A stretch of DNA of 64,000 nucleotides from Pseudomonas khorasanensis (GTDB lineage: Bacteria > Pseudomonadota > Gammaproteobacteria > Pseudomonadales > Pseudomonadaceae), in assembly GCF_014268505.2 (NCBI RefSeq), contig NZ_JABWQP020000009.1:124001-188000 (forward strand), in the 5' to 3' direction. The translations under genes and the position numbers were made by a program. Under the pieces are notes generated by a model that saw only the letters and a program-made list of their open reading frames with translations, searched no databases and was not told the DNA's origin. Shown piece after piece: positions 52,413 through 61,408 of the stretch. Every line of letters starts with the position of its first letter. Positions within the stretch are counted from its first letter, which is position 1.

Positions 52413-53015
52413 ATGAATATGAAGAGTCCGATCCGGAAGCCGCCTCGTCCCACAACCACGCCGCCAAAGCCTGTGGTCCCGACCAAACCGGTGACACCGA
52501 CCAAGCCAGTAGCGCCAACCAAACCGGTGACACCGACCAAGCCCGTAGTGCCAACCAAACCGGTTGTTCCTACCAAGCCGGTAACACCAACCAAGCCAGT
52601 GGCCCCGACCAAGCCAGTAGCCCCTACCAAACCAGTGGTGCCGACCACACCGGTCGGCACCAAGCGACCGCCTATGCCATGGCCGATCATCAACATTGCT
52701 GTTGATCCGCTGGCCTTGATAGCGCTGATCCAGACGATCGGCGCGACAGTGAATGGCGATGGTTCCACCACACTGCCTGACGGTAGCGTGGTTGGCGTCG
52801 ATAACACTTCGATCAAGCGCCCCGACGGCATCATTCAACATCAGGATGGCAGGGTAGAGTATCCGGACGGGCGGATCATCTGGCCCGATAATACTGTTGA
52901 ATACCCGGATGGCCGTATTGTTTGGGAAGATGGAACTGAAAAGTTGCCCGATGGAAGTATCAAATACCCCGATGGCCTTGCATACGATGCGCAGGGCAAC
53001 CTGATTTCGGAGTGA
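52413..53015 (+). CDS. Tandem-repeat protein: KPVxPT repeats then PDG repeats
   Basis: A 200-residue protein with no signal peptide. Residues 19-78 are ten copies of a hexapeptide KPV[VTA]PT. From about 107 onward is a run of PDG repeats with about a 7-residue step (YPDGRIIW, YPDGRIVW, LPDGSIKY), a pattern like the G-box/Tcp10 C-terminal repeat that forms extended beta sheets; this resemblance is by eye only. A hydrophobic segment PIINIAVDPLALIALI lies between. AAAAGGAAGT precedes the ATG. Function unknown. Flanked by an AT-rich gap and a terminator. Confidence 0.6.
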   Translation: MNMKSPIRKPPRPTTTPPKPVVPTKPVTPTKPVAPTKPVTPTKPVVPTKPVVPTKPVTPTKPVAPTKPVAPTKPVVPTTPVGTKRPPMPWPIINIAVDPLALIALIQTIGATVNGDGSTTLPDGSVVGVDNTSIKRPDGIIQHQDGRVEYPDGRIIWPDNTVEYPDGRIVWEDGTEKLPDGSIKYPDGLAYDAQGNLISE

Positions 53016-53055
53016 ATAGTTGCCGAGCGTTGTCCTGGTTTTTAAATAGATAACA

Positions 53056-53087
53056 AACACCGCTGATTATTTATGATCAGCGGTGTT
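53056..53087. terminator. Bidirectional terminator after the repeat protein and phnX
   Basis: 12-bp stem AACACCGCTGAT / ATCAGCGGTGTT with T-rich 3' side, between the convergent genes. Confidence 0.85.
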
Positions 53088-53100
53088 TTCGTTTTCAGTC

Positions 53101-53928
53101 TCAAGCGCTTTGTGGCATCTCGCCGTTGGCAAGGCGCTTGTTAATGTCGGCGATCACTTGTGGCAGATCGCTGATGGTGTCGATCATGTAATGCGGGCGT
53201 GACCCTGCGAACAGTGTGTGGATGCGCTTGCGTTCTGTGGCCAGTTCGTCGCTGCCCAGCGCCCGGAAGCCTTCGTAATCGAGGCCCAGCGCGTTACCCG
53301 AACAGATCAGCGCGACCGTCCACATCCCGGCACGGCGGCCTTCGAGGATGCCCGGTACGGTGTCGTCGATCTTCACGCATGCCGCGACATCATCGATGCC
53401 CAGTGCAATGACATTGGCCAGCGCCTGCGCCGGCCATGGGCGACCGTTCGGCACTTCGTCGGTGGCGACCACGTGATCGGCGACGTAGCCATTGGTGGCA
53501 GCCAGTTCGACGACTTTGTCCATTACCGGTTTCGGATAGCCTGAGCAGGAGCCGATCTTGATCCCTTGCTGGCGTAGTTGGGCAATGGTCTCCAGCGCAC
53601 CGGGAATCAATGCCGAGTGCTCGGCGATCTTCTCGATTTGCAGTGGCATGAAGCGGTTGTAGATCGCGGTGACGTCATCGTCGGTCGGCGTGCGGCCGAA
53701 CACTTTGCGATAACGCTCCGCAACCTGCGGCTGGTCGCACAACGTGCGAATGTGGTCCCACTTGCCCATGCCCATCGGCCCACGGGCTTCTTCGATGGAC
53801 ACTTGCACGTCAAACTCGGCGAAGGCTTCGACGAAAATCTGGGTGGGCGCGAACGAACCGAAATCGACCACGGTGCCGGCCCAGTCAAGGATGGCGGCTT
53901 GTAGCTTGCCTGGATGGGTGTAGTTCAT
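53101..53928 (-). CDS. phnX: Phosphonoacetaldehyde hydrolase
   Basis: A 275-residue HAD-superfamily enzyme that cleaves phosphonoacetaldehyde to acetaldehyde and phosphate. LDWAGTVVD carries the nucleophile Asp and MGMGKWDHI the Lys that forms a Schiff base. ATG 53928 is taken, with the upstream frame to 53958 unlikely. Lies 80 bp after phnW, together degrading 2-aminoethylphosphonate. Confidence 0.93.
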   Translation of the reverse strand: MNYTHPGKLQAAILDWAGTVVDFGSFAPTQIFVEAFAEFDVQVSIEEARGPMGMGKWDHIRTLCDQPQVAERYRKVFGRTPTDDDVTAIYNRFMPLQIEKIAEHSALIPGALETIAQLRQQGIKIGSCSGYPKPVMDKVVELAATNGYVADHVVATDEVPNGRPWPAQALANVIALGIDDVAACVKIDDTVPGILEGRRAGMWTVALICSGNALGLDYEGFRALGSDELATERKRIHTLFAGSRPHYMIDTISDLPQVIADINKRLANGEMPQSA

Positions 53929-53965
53929 GATCAGCAAAATCCTGTGTTGGTGATGCAATTCAAAA

Positions 53966-53988
53966 TGTGGGGGCGAGCCTGCTCGCTA
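53966..53988. repeat. Single REP half in the phnW-phnX gap
   Basis: TGTGGGGGCGAGCCTGCTCG, one copy of the main REP family with a base change, not paired. Confidence 0.75.
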
Positions 53989-54008
53989 CCACGGGATCTG
54001 GGTTGGGA

Positions 54009-55118
54009 TTAGATTTCCAGCACTTCCATCTCGCGCAGCACTTCACCCACCGCTGCCACGGCCTGGCGCATTTCGTCCGGGGTGACGTGGCCGATGCAGC
54101 CAACGCGGAAGGTTTCGACCTGAGTCAGTTTGCCGGGATAGAGGATGTAGCCACGGGCTTTGACCCGCTCATAGAAGTCCTTGAACTGATAACGCGGATC
54201 CTGCGGCGCATGGAACGTCGCGATGATCGGCGCTTGAATCGCCGTCGGCAGGAAACTGCGCAACCCCAGTTTGGCCATTTCTTCCATCAGTGCCTCACAG
54301 TTGGCGGCGTAGCGCGCATGCCTCGCTGGCAGGCCACCTTCTTCGCTGTATTGCAGCAGCGCTTCGTGCAGCGCCGCGACCACGTGGGTCGGCGGGGTGA
54401 AGCGCCACTGCCCGGTTTTCATCATGTAGGCGTGCTGGTCGAACAGGTCCATCGCCAGTGACTGCGAATTGCCGGCGGCGGCGGCCAGCGATTCTTTGCG
54501 GGCAAAGACGAACCCCATCCCGGGCACGCCCTCAAGGCATTTGCCGGACGCGGCGATCAGTGCATCGAACGGCACTTTTTGCGCATCCACCGGCAGTGCG
54601 CCAAAGGAACTCATGGCGTCGACGATCAGGCGCTTGCCGTGTTCCGCGACCACCTGGGCGATCTGCGCCAGCGGGTTGAGAATGCCGGTGCTGGTTTCAC
54701 AGTGGATCAGCGCAACGTGAGTAATGTCGCGGTCGGCGCGCAGCAGACGGTCAACGTCGGCGGCGGTGGTCGGTTCGTCTTCAGCGGTTTCGAACGTGCT
54801 GAACGAGCGGCCCAGCACCTCGCAGATTTTTGCCAGACGCTTGCCGTACGCACCGTTGATCAGCACCAGCACTTTGCCGTCGCGCGGCACCAGCGTGCCG
54901 ATGGCAGCCTCGACAGCGAAAGTGCCGCTGCCCTGTAACGGCACGCAGTCGTGGCTGGCGGCGCCGTTGAGGATTGCCAGCAATTGCTCGCAAACGCTGG
55001 CGGTCAGCTGATTGAAGCGGTCATCCCACGAGCCCCAGTCGACCATCATTGCCTGACGGGTGCGGGCTGAAGTGGTCAACGGGCCGGGAGTGAGCAAAAT
55101 CGGTGCGGCGGTACTCAT
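54009..55118 (-). CDS. phnW: 2-aminoethylphosphonate-pyruvate transaminase
   Basis: A 369-residue PLP aminotransferase that turns 2-aminoethylphosphonate and pyruvate into phosphonoacetaldehyde and alanine. LTPGPLTTS is the N-terminal signature and AASGKCLEGVPG holds the PLP Lys. ATG 55118 follows GAGGAC. Confidence 0.94.
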   Translation of the reverse strand: MSTAAPILLTPGPLTTSARTRQAMMVDWGSWDDRFNQLTASVCEQLLAILNGAASHDCVPLQGSGTFAVEAAIGTLVPRDGKVLVLINGAYGKRLAKICEVLGRSFSTFETAEDEPTTAADVDRLLRADRDITHVALIHCETSTGILNPLAQIAQVVAEHGKRLIVDAMSSFGALPVDAQKVPFDALIAASGKCLEGVPGMGFVFARKESLAAAAGNSQSLAMDLFDQHAYMMKTGQWRFTPPTHVVAALHEALLQYSEEGGLPARHARYAANCEALMEEMAKLGLRSFLPTAIQAPIIATFHAPQDPRYQFKDFYERVKARGYILYPGKLTQVETFRVGCIGHVTPDEMRQAVAAVGEVLREMEVLEI

Positions 55119-55169
55119 TCGTGTGTCCTCGCGATAACGCTGTGGAATGAAGCTACGGGACATACGTTG

Positions 55170-55196
55170 CAATTTGCGGATTCATCAATCAAATTG
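55170..55196. promoter_or_regulatory. Inverted repeat, possible LysR operator for phnWX
   Basis: CAATTTG and CAAATTG in inverted order, 13 bp apart, midway between phnW and its divergent LysR gene. Confidence 0.5.
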
Positions 55197-55231
55197 TTTG
55201 TTGTTATGCCAGCCATCAGCGAGGGTTATTC

Positions 55232-56092
55232 ATGAACCTGTTTCAGCTGCGCGCCTTCGATGCCGTGGCGCGAGAAGGCAGCTTTACGCGCGCCGCTGCG
55301 CGTTTGTTTATCAGCCAGCCTGCGGTCACCGGGCACATCAAGGCGCTGGAGGAGCACTATCAAATCACCCTGCTGCGGCGCACTGCGCGCCGGGTGGAAC
55401 TGACCGAGGAGGGCACCAAACTGGCGGCGATCACCCGGGCGATATTCGGTCTGGCCGAAGAAGCCCAGACGCTTCTTGAGGCTAACCGGCAGTTATTGAC
55501 CGGGCGGCTGGAGGTGGCGGCAGACGGCCCGCACATGGTCATGCCAATGCTGGCGAGTCTGCGCGCGCGCTATCCGGGGATCACCGTGAACCTGCGTCTG
55601 GGCAATGCCCAGGAAACGCTGGCGGCGCTGTTGTCGGAGCACGCGGACGTGGCGGTGTTGACTGAAGTCGAACCGCGCAAGGGCCTGCACCTGCAAGCGC
55701 TGAGCGAGTCGCGGATCTGCGCGCTGGTGCCGGCAGCGCACCCATGGGCAACGCGTTCGGGCGAGGTAAAACTTCAAGAACTCGACCAGGTGATCATGGT
55801 CCTGCGTGAGCCGAGTTCGATCACCCGACGCACGTTTGACGAGGCCTGTGCACAGGCGTTGAGTCAGCCTCGGGTGTTGCTGGAGCTGGACAGCCGGGAA
55901 GCGGTGACCGAAGCCGTCGCCGCCGAGCTGGGCGTCGGCGTGGTGTCGTCGGTGGAAGTCAGCCATGACCCGCGCGTGGTGGCGATCCCGATTGCGGGAG
56001 AAGGGCTGGTGAACCGGCACATGATCGGTTGCATGGAGCGGCGGCGCGAGTTGCGCCTGATTCAGGCGTTCTTTGATCTGGCGCCTGCTTGA
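55232..56092 (+). CDS. LysR-type regulator of phosphonate use
   Basis: A 286-residue LysR regulator (helix-turn-helix FTRAAARLFISQPAVTGHIK; effector domain VTEAVAAELGVGVVSSVEV). Its divergent position from phnW makes it the probable 2-aminoethylphosphonate sensor. 113 bp separate it from phnW. Confidence 0.85.
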   Translation: MNLFQLRAFDAVAREGSFTRAAARLFISQPAVTGHIKALEEHYQITLLRRTARRVELTEEGTKLAAITRAIFGLAEEAQTLLEANRQLLTGRLEVAADGPHMVMPMLASLRARYPGITVNLRLGNAQETLAALLSEHADVAVLTEVEPRKGLHLQALSESRICALVPAAHPWATRSGEVKLQELDQVIMVLREPSSITRRTFDEACAQALSQPRVLLELDSREAVTEAVAAELGVGVVSSVEVSHDPRVVAIPIAGEGLVNRHMIGCMERRRELRLIQAFFDLAPA

Positions 56093-56154
56093 AATCCGGC
56101 GGATCGTTCGGTCACCGACTTGCCTTTTTTTGGGCAGATAAGTCGAGCGGGCGA

Positions 56155-57549
56155 CTAATGCCCGGCGCGATTGATCAGCCAGTCGAGCAACAGGTTGTCG
56201 CGCGCTGGCTCTGGGTTACGGGCAGGCTGCTGGTGCGAGTGATCGAGGCACAGTATCGGTCGGTCCGGATCGCTGTCGAGGAAACTGACCCACACTTCAC
56301 TGCCCGCACGCGGCAACGTGTCGGCGGCGATGGGACCGTTGAGTCGGCTCATGGCGATTGGCAGCCACAGGGCGTCGCAATCGCTGCCTTGCTGATTTCC
56401 TGTGGGCCAGAGGATCACCGCGAGGCGGCCGCTTTCATCCACTTGCGCTGATTCTCCGTGCGCGCCCGCGACCCGCGCCAGGTGATAACCGGCAACATCC
56501 GGGCGCGGTTGTTTAAGCGGCGGGCGAAAGTCGCTTGACCAAGGGTGTGCGGTGAAGTCGTTGTCATAGCGATGAACGGTTGCAGCGGGGTCAAGGATCG
56601 AAGGGTGCTGCCCTTGATGGCGCACTGCGCTGATCAGCCATTGTTCGTTGAAGTGATGGATCGGGTGGCCTGCCACCAGCAGCAACCGTCCGCTGAGCAA
56701 ATCGCTGCAATCACTGCGGCCGTGAATGGAGCGCAGTTGGCAGCGTTGTCGCTGCAGATGGCGACGGCTGCGTTGCTCGGCGTGCAGACGTTCCTGCGAC
56801 TGCGCTGGCATTTTCAACTCTGTCGAGACTTCGTTGGCGGCTTCGTCGTCAAGGGCCTGCTGACCACGGTTGCGTATTGCATGCAGCACTGGCGCCGGCG
56901 CTGCGCGATGCTGTTGATAAAGAACGCTGACGCAGGGTGATGGCGGTTGCTCGTCGGCGCTGAACGGAATTTCCATCGGTACTTGCGGCAAGCTCAGGCT
57001 GTCGTCGGCGAATACCACGACATGTCCGTCAGGGCCGTGTTCGAAGTGGTAGTGGATGCCTTCTTCTTCGCAGAGCCGCTGCACCAGCGCCAGATCGCTT
57101 TCTTCGTATTGAATGCAAAACGCTCGCGCCGGGTAGTGGCCCACGGTCATTTCGATACGGTAGCTGCCCACTGGCAGGCCGTTTTCTTCCAGCAATTGTT
57201 GAATGAGCTGGGGCGCACTCAAATGGGTAAACACGCGCCGTTTAGAGGCTTGCGCCAGTTGTTGCAGATGCGGCACCAGCACCACGCGATAGCCGATCCG
57301 ATGCGTGCCGCGATGCTCGCAACTGGCGCTAGAGATAATGCCGTGGAAACCGTGCTGTTCACCAAGACGCAGGAAGGCCGGCCTGTGCAGCAAAGAGCCC
57401 GGGGCGATGGCCGGGGCCAGGCCCATCATTTCGATGTCAAAACGGTAGGGCTGGTTAAGCGCTTCCTCGCCGCGAAAACGCACCACCGGCAGGCGCAAGC
57501 CGCTGTCGGTCAGCGTAAGGGTGTACGGACTTTCCTTGTCATTGAGCAT
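56155..57549 (-). CDS. vgrG: Short VgrG-like type VI secretion tip protein
   Basis: 464 residues. The N-terminal gp27-like part (LTLTDSGLRLPVVRFRGEEA, FHGIISSASCEHRG) and gp5 OB-fold (VDESGRLAVILWPTGNQQG) are seen; there is no C-terminal beta-helix or effector extension, so it is shorter than typical VgrG (600+). No hcp, tss or effector genes adjoin it, making it an orphan tip or a divergent relative. Confidence 0.75.
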   Translation of the reverse strand: MLNDKESPYTLTLTDSGLRLPVVRFRGEEALNQPYRFDIEMMGLAPAIAPGSLLHRPAFLRLGEQHGFHGIISSASCEHRGTHRIGYRVVLVPHLQQLAQASKRRVFTHLSAPQLIQQLLEENGLPVGSYRIEMTVGHYPARAFCIQYEESDLALVQRLCEEEGIHYHFEHGPDGHVVVFADDSLSLPQVPMEIPFSADEQPPSPCVSVLYQQHRAAPAPVLHAIRNRGQQALDDEAANEVSTELKMPAQSQERLHAEQRSRRHLQRQRCQLRSIHGRSDCSDLLSGRLLLVAGHPIHHFNEQWLISAVRHQGQHPSILDPAATVHRYDNDFTAHPWSSDFRPPLKQPRPDVAGYHLARVAGAHGESAQVDESGRLAVILWPTGNQQGSDCDALWLPIAMSRLNGPIAADTLPRAGSEVWVSFLDSDPDRPILCLDHSHQQPARNPEPARDNLLLDWLINRAGH

Positions 57550-57770
57550 TCGAGCGGGCCCTGTCAGGCGATACGGGGTTTCAAGGGTACGAAACCAATG
57601 GGTTGAATGGTCCTGCCAAAGGTGCTTTTCAGAATCCCCCTACACGCTTTGATGAAGATGTCGATTCCGACGAGATTTTTTTTGGTCGATTGCCGACTTT
57701 AGGCCGTATAAACTTGCCGCCACGCGTCGGCCAATAGATGTCTCGGCGCCACAGATCAAGAGAGTGAGTA

Positions 57771-58475
57771 ATGGGCGCACAGTGGAAGGTTAAACACAAA
57801 GAAGCGGCAGCGAACGCCAAAGGGAAGATCTTCGGCAAACTGGTGAAGGAAATCACCATTGCTGCGCGCAACGGTGCCGATACCGCCACCAACGCACACC
57901 TGCGTCTGGTGGTCGAACAGGCGAAGAAAGCCTCGATGCCGAAGGAAACCCTCGATCGCGCGATCAAGAAAGGCGCCGGTCTGCTGGGCGAAACCGTGCA
58001 GTACCATCGCGTGACCTACGAAGGTTTTGCCCCGCATCAGGTGCCGCTGATCGTTGAATGCGTCACCGACAACATCAACCGCACCGTCGCCGAAATCCGC
58101 GTGGCGTTCCGCAAGGGCCAGTTGGGTGCATCCGGTTCGGTCGCCTGGGATTTCAACCACGTCGGCATGATCGAAGCCTCGCCGGACAGCCCGGACGCCG
58201 ATCCGGAGATGGCCGCAATCGAGGCCGGTGCTCAGGATTTCGAGCCGGGTGAAGAGGGCGCGACCCTGTTCCTGACCGATCCGACCGACCTCGACGCCGT
58301 GCAGAAAGCCTTGCCAGGGCAAGGCTTCACCGTGCTCTCGGCCAAGCTCGGCTACCAGCCGAAGAACCCGGTCAGCGGCCTGAGCGACGAGCAGATGGCG
58401 GAAGTCGAAGCGTTCCTCGAAGGCCTCGACAACCATGATGACGTGCAGGATATGTTTGTGGGTCTGGCTGGCTGA
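57771..58475 (+). CDS. YebC-family protein
   Basis: A 234-residue member of the YebC/YeeN family (MGAQWKVKHKEAAANAKGKI; RRAIKKGAG-type loop RAIKKGAGLLGE; DFNHVGMIEA). YebC proteins assist translation of difficult peptide bonds or act as regulators; the paralogue here is the shorter YeeN-like form. Confidence 0.85.
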   Translation: MGAQWKVKHKEAAANAKGKIFGKLVKEITIAARNGADTATNAHLRLVVEQAKKASMPKETLDRAIKKGAGLLGETVQYHRVTYEGFAPHQVPLIVECVTDNINRTVAEIRVAFRKGQLGASGSVAWDFNHVGMIEASPDSPDADPEMAAIEAGAQDFEPGEEGATLFLTDPTDLDAVQKALPGQGFTVLSAKLGYQPKNPVSGLSDEQMAEVEAFLEGLDNHDDVQDMFVGLAG

Positions 58476-58492
58476 TCTGTTGCTGTAATGAC

Positions 58493-58589
58493 CTGTGGCG
58501 AGGGAGCTTGCTCCCGTTCGGCTGCGCAGCAGTCGTCGCTTTTTCGGGACGGCTTCGCCATCCAGCGGGAGCAAGCTCCCTCGCCACAG
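58493..58589. repeat. Paired REP element (CTGTGGCGAGGGAGC family)
   Basis: Inverted arms CTGTGGCGAGGGAGC and its complement, about 67 bp apart, sharing the family of the hairpin at 8675. Confidence 0.85.
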
Positions 58590-58601
58590 TCTTCGTCTCC
58601 G

Positions 58602-59915
58602 TCAGTTATCTTGCAGAAGCTCTATCACTTCGCTAAACCCCGGTCGCCCCAGCACATCCGCCTGACAGCAACGCCGCTCCAGTTCCTCCAGGGCCAAGCG
58701 CCGTTCAACACTCAGCCCTGAGTCGATACGCGCCAGCAATTCCCCCAGCAATACACCGAACGCGCGCACTTCGAGGCGTTGCAATGCCCGGGTTTCCAGG
58801 CTGTCAGTGGTGGCGTGAAACGACGCCGCGCCGAAATCCCCCAGCAGACAATCGCCCAGATCGTTCAGCAGAATATTGTGGCCATAGAGGTCGCCGTGAG
58901 TAATGCCTTGTCGATGCAGATGTTCCGCCGCCGAGGCGATGCCCTTGGCAATGCGCAGGGCAACCTGCGCCGAGAAACGGCAATCCTCGGCATAAACGTC
59001 CCGCGAGCACGACGCCAGGCTCGGCAATCCGGCGAGGTTGCGAAAGCTCGGGTCAATCAGCTGCATGACCAACCCATGTTGCTGATCAGGATGGTCGTTG
59101 ATGCGGCCTTCGACGCGGATCAGGTTCGGGTGCAAACCGGCGGTGATGCAGGCGTTCATCTCGTGCAGCGGCGAGCCGTCGCTGGTCATTTCACCTTTGT
59201 ACAGCTTCACCGCGACTGCTTGCGTCGCGCCATCGTCACGCTGCCAGACGGCCCTGGAAATCACCCCGGACGCGCCTTCGCCCAGCTGTTGTTCGAGGCG
59301 CAGCGCTGACCAGTCAATCAAAGGGGTGGCCTCGAGGGCGGCGGCATCGGCTTCGGTTTCCAGCGGATTACCGGCGTAGGCCAGCCACGTCAGACTCGGC
59401 AGCGTCACCAGCCACTGCGGCAGTTCGGTCAGTTGGTTGGCGGCGATGCGGATCAACTCAAGCTGATGGCAATGGCGCAGGGATTGTGGCAGCGACCGCA
59501 GGCGATTGCCGGCGAGCATCAGTTTTTGCAGCGCCGGGCGCTCACCCAGTTCGCTCGGCAGGCTTTCAATGCGATTGTCGGTGAGGATCAACCAGCGCAG
59601 CTGTGGCGGGAGCGCAGCACCGGGTACGTCGACGATGCGGTTGGCTTTGAAGCCGACCATCGTCAGTGCCGCGCACTGGCCGAGGCAGGCCGGCAGTTCG
59701 GCGAACTGGTTGTCGGAGCAGAACAGCACGCGCAGTCGGGTCAGGCGATGCAGGTCATCCGGCAGGCTGCTCAACGCGTTGCCGCTGAGGTTGAGCACTT
59801 CCAGCGTTTGAGCGAGGTCGAAAATCTCGACCGGGAATTCGGTCAGCCCGCAAGACAGGTCCAGCCGGGTAATGCCTGACAGCTCGCCGGCGCGCAATTG
59901 AGCAAGGGTGTGCAT
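58602..59915 (-). CDS. Leucine-rich-repeat protein kinase
   Basis: A 437-residue cytoplasmic protein: LRRs at about 15-190 (LEVLNLSGNALSSLP, LRWLILTDNRIESLP, LQKLMLAGNRLRSLP) joined to an eukaryote-like kinase domain from about 205. The Gly loop LGEGASG (211-217), Lys237 (VAVKLYKG), Glu252, HGD (340-342, replacing HRD), Asn347 and DFG (360-362) are all present, so it should be active. The kinase is compact, without an evident APE segment. No membrane segment is seen. Such LRR-kinase fusions are uncommon in bacteria. Confidence 0.82.
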   Translation of the reverse strand: MHTLAQLRAGELSGITRLDLSCGLTEFPVEIFDLAQTLEVLNLSGNALSSLPDDLHRLTRLRVLFCSDNQFAELPACLGQCAALTMVGFKANRIVDVPGAALPPQLRWLILTDNRIESLPSELGERPALQKLMLAGNRLRSLPQSLRHCHQLELIRIAANQLTELPQWLVTLPSLTWLAYAGNPLETEADAAALEATPLIDWSALRLEQQLGEGASGVISRAVWQRDDGATQAVAVKLYKGEMTSDGSPLHEMNACITAGLHPNLIRVEGRINDHPDQQHGLVMQLIDPSFRNLAGLPSLASCSRDVYAEDCRFSAQVALRIAKGIASAAEHLHRQGITHGDLYGHNILLNDLGDCLLGDFGAASFHATTDSLETRALQRLEVRAFGVLLGELLARIDSGLSVERRLALEELERRCCQADVLGRPGFSEVIELLQDN

Positions 59916-60026
59916 GTGTGTTTTTCGCTATTGATCAGTGGGGCGGCGCGAGCGCGCTGGGAATGGGTGACATGATAGCGGTAAAGCAATATCTGGTTTA
60001 TCTGGTATTGAAGTTGGCCCGGGACC

Positions 60027-60114
60027 TGTGGGAGCGAGCCTGCTCGCGAAAGCGGTGTATCAGTTACATGAATTCTGACTGACATACCGCTTCGCGAGCA
60101 GGCTCGCTCCCACA
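60027..60114. repeat. Paired REP element
   Basis: TGTGGGAGCGAGCC family pair upstream of the LRR-kinase gene and downstream of the ATPase gene. Confidence 0.88.
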
Positions 60115-60141
60115 GGGTTCGCTTCCACAAGGTGCGGCATG

Positions 60142-61356
60142 TCAGGAGGGAGCGTGGATTTCCTGCAATTGACCCAGACGGCTGCGTGTACGCGCCAGGT
60201 CGACGGCGTTGCCTTCCAGGCTCTGGCCCGGCGGCAACCGGCCAAGCAGGGTCAGGTGCTTGTCCTGATCGTAGAGCACGTCGATCAGGTTGATGAAGCG
60301 CTGTTGCACAGCGATCGGGCACTCACCCACCTGCGGCAGACCGTCGATGATCCATTGGTCGAAACGCTCGCAGAGCTGCAGATAATCGATGACCGCTGTC
60401 GGCTGTTCACACAGATCGTTGAAGGTAAAACCGACTCGCCGGCCCTCGCACAACCGCGCCTGAAGCTGACGGTTTCCAACCGCCAAGGCCAGGGCTGGCG
60501 CATCGGGTGGCGGCAGGTTCAAGGCCTTGCGCTGAGCAGGTGTGGCCGGCCAGACGTAGTGCCCTTGAGTGAACACTTGATGCGCATGCTGGCGGTTGAG
60601 CGTGCGGTAATCGTGGGCGCCACCGACTTCCATCACCTGCATGCGCGTATTGATCAGCTCGATCACTGGTTTGAACCGCGCGTGATACAGCGGATTGGGC
60701 AACAGGCCTTCAGGCGCGTAGTTGGACGTCACCAGCAGCATGATGCGGCGTTTGAACAGGGCCTTGAACAGGCGCGTGATCAGCATCGCATCGCCGATGT
60801 CATGCACATGAAACTCGTCGAAACACAGCACCTGACAGTCCAGTAGCAACTCGTCGAGAGTGATTTCGAGCGCGTCTTCCTGCTGACGATGGCGGAACAT
60901 CCCTTCGTGCAATTGGGCAAAGAACTGATGGAAATGCAGGCGACGTTTGCGGGTTATCGGCAGTGCCTGAAAGAACCCGTCGAGCAACCAGCTCTTGCCG
61001 CGCCCGACTGCGCCGTAAAGATACAGGCTTGGCGGTGTGTGTTTGCTGTCGCCGAGCAGGACACTGGCTTGCTGTGCCATGCAATCGATCACTTGCTGCT
61101 GGCTGCGGCTGAGGGTGTAGCCCTGACGGTGCGCCTTGTCACGGAAGTAATCGCGGATCGTCACGCCAGCAATATCGTGCCCGGCGCTGGCGGGAAAACC
61201 CTTGCCGAACAGGCGGCGCAACACCGCCCAGCGGTGGCTCAGTCGTGATTGTTTCGGCGGTCGGGCGGGCACGCGGGACAGGCTCCTGGTTGGTTGGGCC
61301 GGCTCCACCGGGAGCGCGGTGCTCAAGTTTAGCCAGACCTCGGGAGTAGGCTCCAT
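60142..61356 (-). CDS. AFG1/ZapE-family ATPase
   Basis: A 404-residue AFG1-like P-loop ATPase. Walker A reads GAVGRGKSW and Walker B VLCFDEFHV; LLVTSNYAPEGL is the family's sensor-type segment. ZapE helps cell division in E. coli. This protein is longer, with a Pro/Arg-rich N-terminal extension (about residues 1-60). ATG 61356 is taken; the frame runs up to 61533. Confidence 0.83.
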   Translation of the reverse strand: MEPTPEVWLNLSTALPVEPAQPTRSLSRVPARPPKQSRLSHRWAVLRRLFGKGFPASAGHDIAGVTIRDYFRDKAHRQGYTLSRSQQQVIDCMAQQASVLLGDSKHTPPSLYLYGAVGRGKSWLLDGFFQALPITRKRRLHFHQFFAQLHEGMFRHRQQEDALEITLDELLLDCQVLCFDEFHVHDIGDAMLITRLFKALFKRRIMLLVTSNYAPEGLLPNPLYHARFKPVIELINTRMQVMEVGGAHDYRTLNRQHAHQVFTQGHYVWPATPAQRKALNLPPPDAPALALAVGNRQLQARLCEGRRVGFTFNDLCEQPTAVIDYLQLCERFDQWIIDGLPQVGECPIAVQQRFINLIDVLYDQDKHLTLLGRLPPGQSLEGNAVDLARTRSRLGQLQEIHAPS

Positions 61357-61408
61357 GAAATATGCACTGTTGCAAATGTAGGAGCTGACGAGTGCAAGGG
61401 ACCGTATT

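Noticed and set aside
52467..52646. 18-bp tandem DNA repeat considered as a CRISPR
   Set aside because: The unit is continuous and in frame with a coding sequence; there are no spacers.
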